Assembly: GCA_022561385.1 (NCBI GenBank)
Contig: JADFRG010000008.1
Location: forward strand, 1 to 64,000
Direction of reading: 5' to 3'
DNA from: Chloroflexota bacterium
Lineage (GTDB): Bacteria; Chloroflexota; Anaerolineae; Anaerolineales; E44-bin32
DNA length: 64,000 bases
Shown here: piece by piece, positions 60,190 to 64,000 of the stretch
How the letters are laid out: every line of letters starts with the position of its first letter
Position numbering within the stretch: position 1 is the stretch's first letter
Notes under the pieces: generated by a model
Told to the model about the DNA's origin: nothing
The model's database searches: none
Seen by the model: only the letters and a program-made list of their open reading frames with translations
Program-made: the position numbers and the translations under genes

Positions 60190-60491
60190 AAAGCGAGGAA
60201 GACGCAGGATCCGTGCGAAATCGAATGGACCAAGAGCTGCGCAAAGCACAATCTGAGCTCGCTAAATCCAGTGTGGAGGCTACGGCCGGACGAGGCGCAG
60301 TCAAGGTAACCATGTCGGGAACCCAAGAGTGCCTGAGCGTGGAGATTGTGGATGACATCCTCCAATCTGGTGACGTGCGTCATTTAGAGGGCCTGGTGCT
60401 GCTCGCGGTGAATCAGGCAATTCGAGACTCTCAATTGATGGCCGCCCGCCGGCTCAGTCCCTTCTCTGGGGATCTCGACCCCCAGCCATGA
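60186..60491 (+). CDS. ybaB: YbaB/EbfC nucleoid-associated protein
   Basis: A 101-residue protein beginning at GTG 60186, overlapping the dnaX stop (GTGA). The family pattern is present: VEATAGRGAVKVTMSGTQECLSVEI followed by LLVNQAIRDSQ-like LLAVNQAIRDSQLMAA. YbaB dimers bind DNA and the dnaX-ybaB-recR order is widely conserved. The N-terminal 25 residues are a short amphipathic helix, as expected. Confidence 0.88.
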   Translation: MKSEEDAGSVRNRMDQELRKAQSELAKSSVEATAGRGAVKVTMSGTQECLSVEIVDDILQSGDVRHLEGLVLLAVNQAIRDSQLMAARRLSPFSGDLDPQP

Positions 60492-60492
60492 G

Positions 60493-60735
60493 CAGAGCCA
60501 CTTGGGAGCAGGGGAGCTGGGGGGTGTGCGGAAGTTGCAGTGCTGCCGTCCTGGAGAGAACGTGAGCGCATCAGAGCAAATCGTGCGGGCGTGCCAAAAA
60601 CATCAGCCGGATTTCGCGCGAAATGCTCCCTCTCCTCTCGTTCAGGCGTTCCTAAGCTCTCCGAACCCCTGCTCCCGCGCTCCCCTGCCCCCGCGCACCC
60701 CGACCTCCGCGCCCCCCTTCGCTCGAGTCTCAGCC
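60493..60735. repeat. Dispersed GCTCCCCTG-rich inverted repeat, copy 3
   Basis: GGGAGCAGGGGAGCTGGGG on the left (near 60506-60526) and CCCCTGCTCCCGCGCTCCCC on the right (near 60665-60685) are imperfect complements separated by about 140 nt of unrelated sequence. It belongs with the copies at 44.3, 58.2 and 61.7 kb and is the longest and most interrupted. Confidence 0.6.
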
Positions 60736-60754
60736 TTCGGCCCTTGGCTTGCCT

Positions 60755-61031
60755 ATGAGCAGCGCCCTGCCACGCTCAGTCGAGCGGCTGCCTGCAGCCC
60801 ATCAGGTCGAACCCTGCCTCACGGAATCTTTGCCTATGAGCAGCGCCCTGCCACGCTCAGTCGAGCGGCTGCCTGCAGCCCATCGGTCGAACCCTGCCTC
60901 ACGGAATCTTTGCTTATGAGCAGCGCCCTGCCACGCTCAGTCGAGCGGCTGCCTGCAGCCCATCGGTCGAACCCTGCCTCACGGAATCTTTGCCTATGAG
61001 CAGCGCCCTGCCACGCTCAGTCGAGCGGCTG
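60755..61031 (+). repeat. 80-bp tandem repeats duplicating the recR start
   Basis: Three full units (81, 80 and 80 bp, starting at ATGs 60755, 60836 and 60916) and a fourth partial unit of 36 bp form the first codons of recR at 60996. Every unit begins with the same 12 codons (MSSALPRSVERL). Because 80 is not a multiple of 3, the frame opened at ATG 60836 ends in TGA overlapping ATG 60916, and that at 60916 ends in TGA overlapping recR ATG 60996. The 27-residue peptides end in SRNLCL. Confidence 0.9.
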
Positions 61032-61604
61032 ATCGAGGCCTTCGCGCGGCTCCCGGGGATAGGTCCTAAGACCGCCTCCCGGCTCACCTATCACCTTCTT
61101 CGTACCGGGGAGGGTGAGAGTCGAGAGTTGGCTAAAGCGCTGGTGGCCGTAAGGGAGGGCACGGTTTTCTGTTCGCGCTGCTTCAACATAACCTCGAAGG
61201 AGTCCGACCCGTGCGAGATCTGCGAAGATCCCGGACGGGAGGCGGGTGTGCTTTGCGTTGTGGAGGAACCGCTGGATGTGCTGGCGATCGAACGCACGCG
61301 AAACTATGCGGGCCGGTACCATGTATTACATGGTGCAATTTCGCCGGTAGAGGGGATCGGTCCTGACGATCTTCGGATCCGCGAGTTATTAGCTCGCGTG
61401 GACGCGGAAGAAATCAAAGAGCTTATCGTGGCCACTAATCCAACTCTCGAGGGTGAGGCTACGGCTATGTATCTCAAGGAGGCCGTCCACAATCCAGAAC
61501 TCCGGATGACGCGTCTTGCCCGCGGACTTCCTGCCGGCGGCGATCTGGAATACGCGGACGCTCGAACGCTTTCGGAGGCGCTGGAGGGGCGGCGAGAAGT
61601 CTAG
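60996..61604 (+). CDS. recR: Recombination protein RecR
   Basis: A 202-residue RecR of normal length. A helix-hairpin-helix near the start (FARLPGIGPKTASRLTYHLL) is followed by the zinc finger CSRCFNITSKESDPCEIC and a TOPRIM domain (VLCVVEEPLDVLAIERT, and the later ELIVATNPTLEGEATAMYL). It loads RecA at gaps with RecF and RecO. ATG 60996 is the fourth copy of a duplicated start and is the only one in frame with the conserved protein. Confidence 0.95.
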   Translation: MSSALPRSVERLIEAFARLPGIGPKTASRLTYHLLRTGEGESRELAKALVAVREGTVFCSRCFNITSKESDPCEICEDPGREAGVLCVVEEPLDVLAIERTRNYAGRYHVLHGAISPVEGIGPDDLRIRELLARVDAEEIKELIVATNPTLEGEATAMYLKEAVHNPELRMTRLARGLPAGGDLEYADARTLSEALEGRREV

Positions 61605-61617
61605 AGGCTGGGGACCT

Positions 61618-61760
61618 TCTGAGCGGGGGAGCGTGGGCGAATAGGAGCTTGGGAGCCAGCTTGTGCGTGCTGGGCCTGTGCGTTTGCTCCCTTGCCCCCT
61701 GCTCCGTCGCTGCCCCGCTCAGAAGCTCCTCTGCACCGCCGCTCCCCTGCCCCCCGCGCC
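61618..61760. repeat. Dispersed GCTCCCCTG-rich inverted repeat, copy 4
   Basis: CTGAGCGGGGGAGCGTGGGCG on the left and several GCTCC/CCCCTG words on the right (GCCCCCTGCTCCGTCGCTG, CCGCTCAGAAGCTCC), including CTGAGCGGGG pairing with CCCCGCTCAG. It lies between recR and the rRNA promoter. Confidence 0.6.
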
Positions 61761-61791
61761 CAAAAAAGCCCCCCGCGCCTACGGACAAACC

Positions 61792-61819
61792 TTGACTTCA
61801 GCCCCAGCCCCCTTATAAT
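61792..61819 (+). promoter_or_regulatory. rRNA operon promoter
   Basis: TTGACT (61792-61797) and TATAAT (61814-61819) are separated by 16 nt, about 245 nt upstream of the 16S gene. Confidence 0.85.
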
Positions 61820-62064
61820 TGCGTAGCAAGTTACCCGCGGTCTCGTCCCTTCGGGGAAAGACATTGACAAATTAATGCGGTCAGAGACCTGGGTCTCTAA
61901 GGAGATCTGTTCGGTCTGCCAGGGATGCCGGTGTGTGAGTAAATCACATCGGCGTTTTATGTCTCGCGCGGGGTACCTTAACAATTGAATAGTGATAGGA
62001 AGCCAGTAATAAAGTTCGGGCTTTGTCTTTGAGATCTGAACCACATCTCTGATGTGGAGAAGAA
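61820..62064 (+). other. rRNA leader with processing stem
   Basis: The leader contains a perfect AGAGACC/GGTCTCT hairpin (61883-61898) and, at 61976-62004, the 5' strand of a 29-bp stem. Its partner lies beyond the 16S gene at 63682-63710. Together they should bring both ends of pre-16S into an RNase III-type substrate. Confidence 0.8.
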
Positions 62065-63587
<1,523 letters not shown>

Positions 63588-63681
63588 GTCTTGAGCTAAA
63601 GCCTGTGGGCTGCGGCTCCAGCTCCAGCAACAAACCGGAAATCCGCCCTACCTCGGTGTATGGGCGTCTAACCCCGAATCA

Positions 63682-63710
63682 GGTTTCCTATCACTATTCA
63701 GTTGTTAAGG
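63682..63710 (+). other. 3' strand of the 16S processing stem
   Basis: GGTTTCCTATCACTATTCAG and the following GTTGTTAAGG pair with 61976-62004 over 29 positions, 27 Watson-Crick and two G-T. The rest of the 16S-tRNA spacer (63580-63820) shows no gene. Confidence 0.85.
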
Positions 63711-63820
63711 TGGAGGGGGCCATGCCCCCCAACCTCCCGCCGGCGGAGGTTAGCTGGAACGGAATGCGCGCGGTCCTCAGGGCCGAGCGTCCCGGCGGCG
63801 CCAGGGCACATTACTAACGC

Positions 63821-63894
63821 GGGCCTTTAGCTCAGTTGGTTAGAGCGTTCCTCTGATAAGGGAAAGGTCCCAGGTTCGAATCCTGGAAGGCCCA
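63821..63894 (+). tRNA. tRNA-Ile (GAT)
   Basis: Acceptor GGGCCTT/AAGGCCC, anticodon loop CTGATAA with GAT at 63855-63857, T arm CCAGG TTCGAAT CCTGG, discriminator A; no CCA encoded. It lies in the 16S-23S spacer as usual. Confidence 0.96.
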
Positions 63895-63966
63895 CTCATA
63901 ACGGGTCAGTGGTGGCCTGACGTTGCGTGGGTAGATAGGTCCGCAGGAGAGCAGGCACCGACGCTC

Positions 63967-64000
63967 GGGGATGTAGCTCAGCTGGGAGAGCGCCGCCTTT
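63967..64000 (+). tRNA. tRNA-Ala, 5' part, cut by window end
   Basis: GGGGATGTAGCTCAGCTGGG begins a typical spacer tRNA-Ala; the D arm and the first half of the anticodon stem are visible, but the anticodon lies beyond the window. The identity is inferred from its position after tRNA-Ile and from the acceptor and D-arm text. Confidence 0.8.

Noticed and set aside
60502-60999. 165-codon frame ending at the recR start
   Set aside because: It is built from the inverted repeat and the tandem repeats; only the short frame from ATG 60916 could matter.
60755-61031. Tandem repeats as a CRISPR array
   Set aside because: Units are contiguous without unique spacers and copy the recR start.

Overview
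This 64 kb window looks like a bacterial chromosome segment from the phylum Chloroflexota, probably close to Anaerolineae. That placement rests on the 16S rRNA text at the right end, on several families I associate with that phylum (the DUF3179 lipoprotein, the DUF3090/SCO1664/MSMEG_4193 trio, proteins with a zinc ribbon plus repeated Trp-Leu motifs, LPxTG-type anchors, Rab-like GTPases) and on many starts preceded 7-9 nt upstream by a TAnnnT box, as in leaderless mRNAs. I saw no prophage, insertion sequence or CRISPR array. Base composition looks uniform by eye, and most of the window is ordinary vertically inherited DNA.

Layout. 1-8.6 kb: a MenA-type prenyltransferase with an extra N-terminal domain, a four-gene minus-strand operon (2H phosphoesterase, YdcF-like protein, methyltransferase, Cys/Met-metabolism PLP enzyme), a methyltransferase, a membrane-fused sulfite-oxidase-like molybdoenzyme and a C39-like peptidase with TPRs. 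8.7-13.9 kb: ferritin, then a tightly packed run of DUF3179 lipoprotein, DM13 protein, response regulator, sensor kinase and a thioredoxin-fold lipoprotein with an in-frame TGA exactly at the first Cys of its CxxC motif, which I read as a selenoprotein. 14-21.7 kb: an eight-gene operon of largely uncharacterised membrane and membrane-linked proteins around a MutL/GlmL-type ASKHA ATPase. This is my best candidate for an undescribed system. 21.8-26 kb: a Rab-like GTPase with a possible roadblock-like partner, phosphohexomutase, glycerate 2-kinase. 26.3-29 kb: uvrC, a lone receiver, an OsmC protein. 29.2-37 kb: an XPB-N-like protein, lipid kinase, an MFS transporter fused to a degenerate cyclase domain, HAD, GNAT and homoserine dehydrogenase. 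37-40.4 kb: rarA followed by the DUF3090 trio. 40.4-45.7 kb: maf, a MecA-like penicillin-binding lipoprotein, rsgA and a coaE-GNAT fusion.

45.7-56.7 kb holds a signalling set (pseudophosphatase with beta-propeller, PP2C, VWA-FHA protein), guaA and xpt, lexA behind a promoter containing a GAAC-N4-GTTC operator, a J-domain protein, tRNA-Pro, tRNA-Gly, a CAT-anticodon tRNA and a second PP2C. 57-64 kb holds a LysM-LTD protein, tatA, the dnaX-ybaB-recR recombination/replication group, and the start of an rRNA operon (promoter, leader, 16S, tRNA-Ile, start of tRNA-Ala).

Non-coding structure worth attention: an 80-bp tandem duplication of the recR start that creates a chain of ATGA-coupled leader ORFs; four dispersed GCTCCCCTG-rich inverted repeats in intergenic gaps; a 29-bp stem bracketing the 16S gene; and two unassigned gaps (31.7-32.2 kb and 56.7-57.1 kb) with RNA-like pairing.
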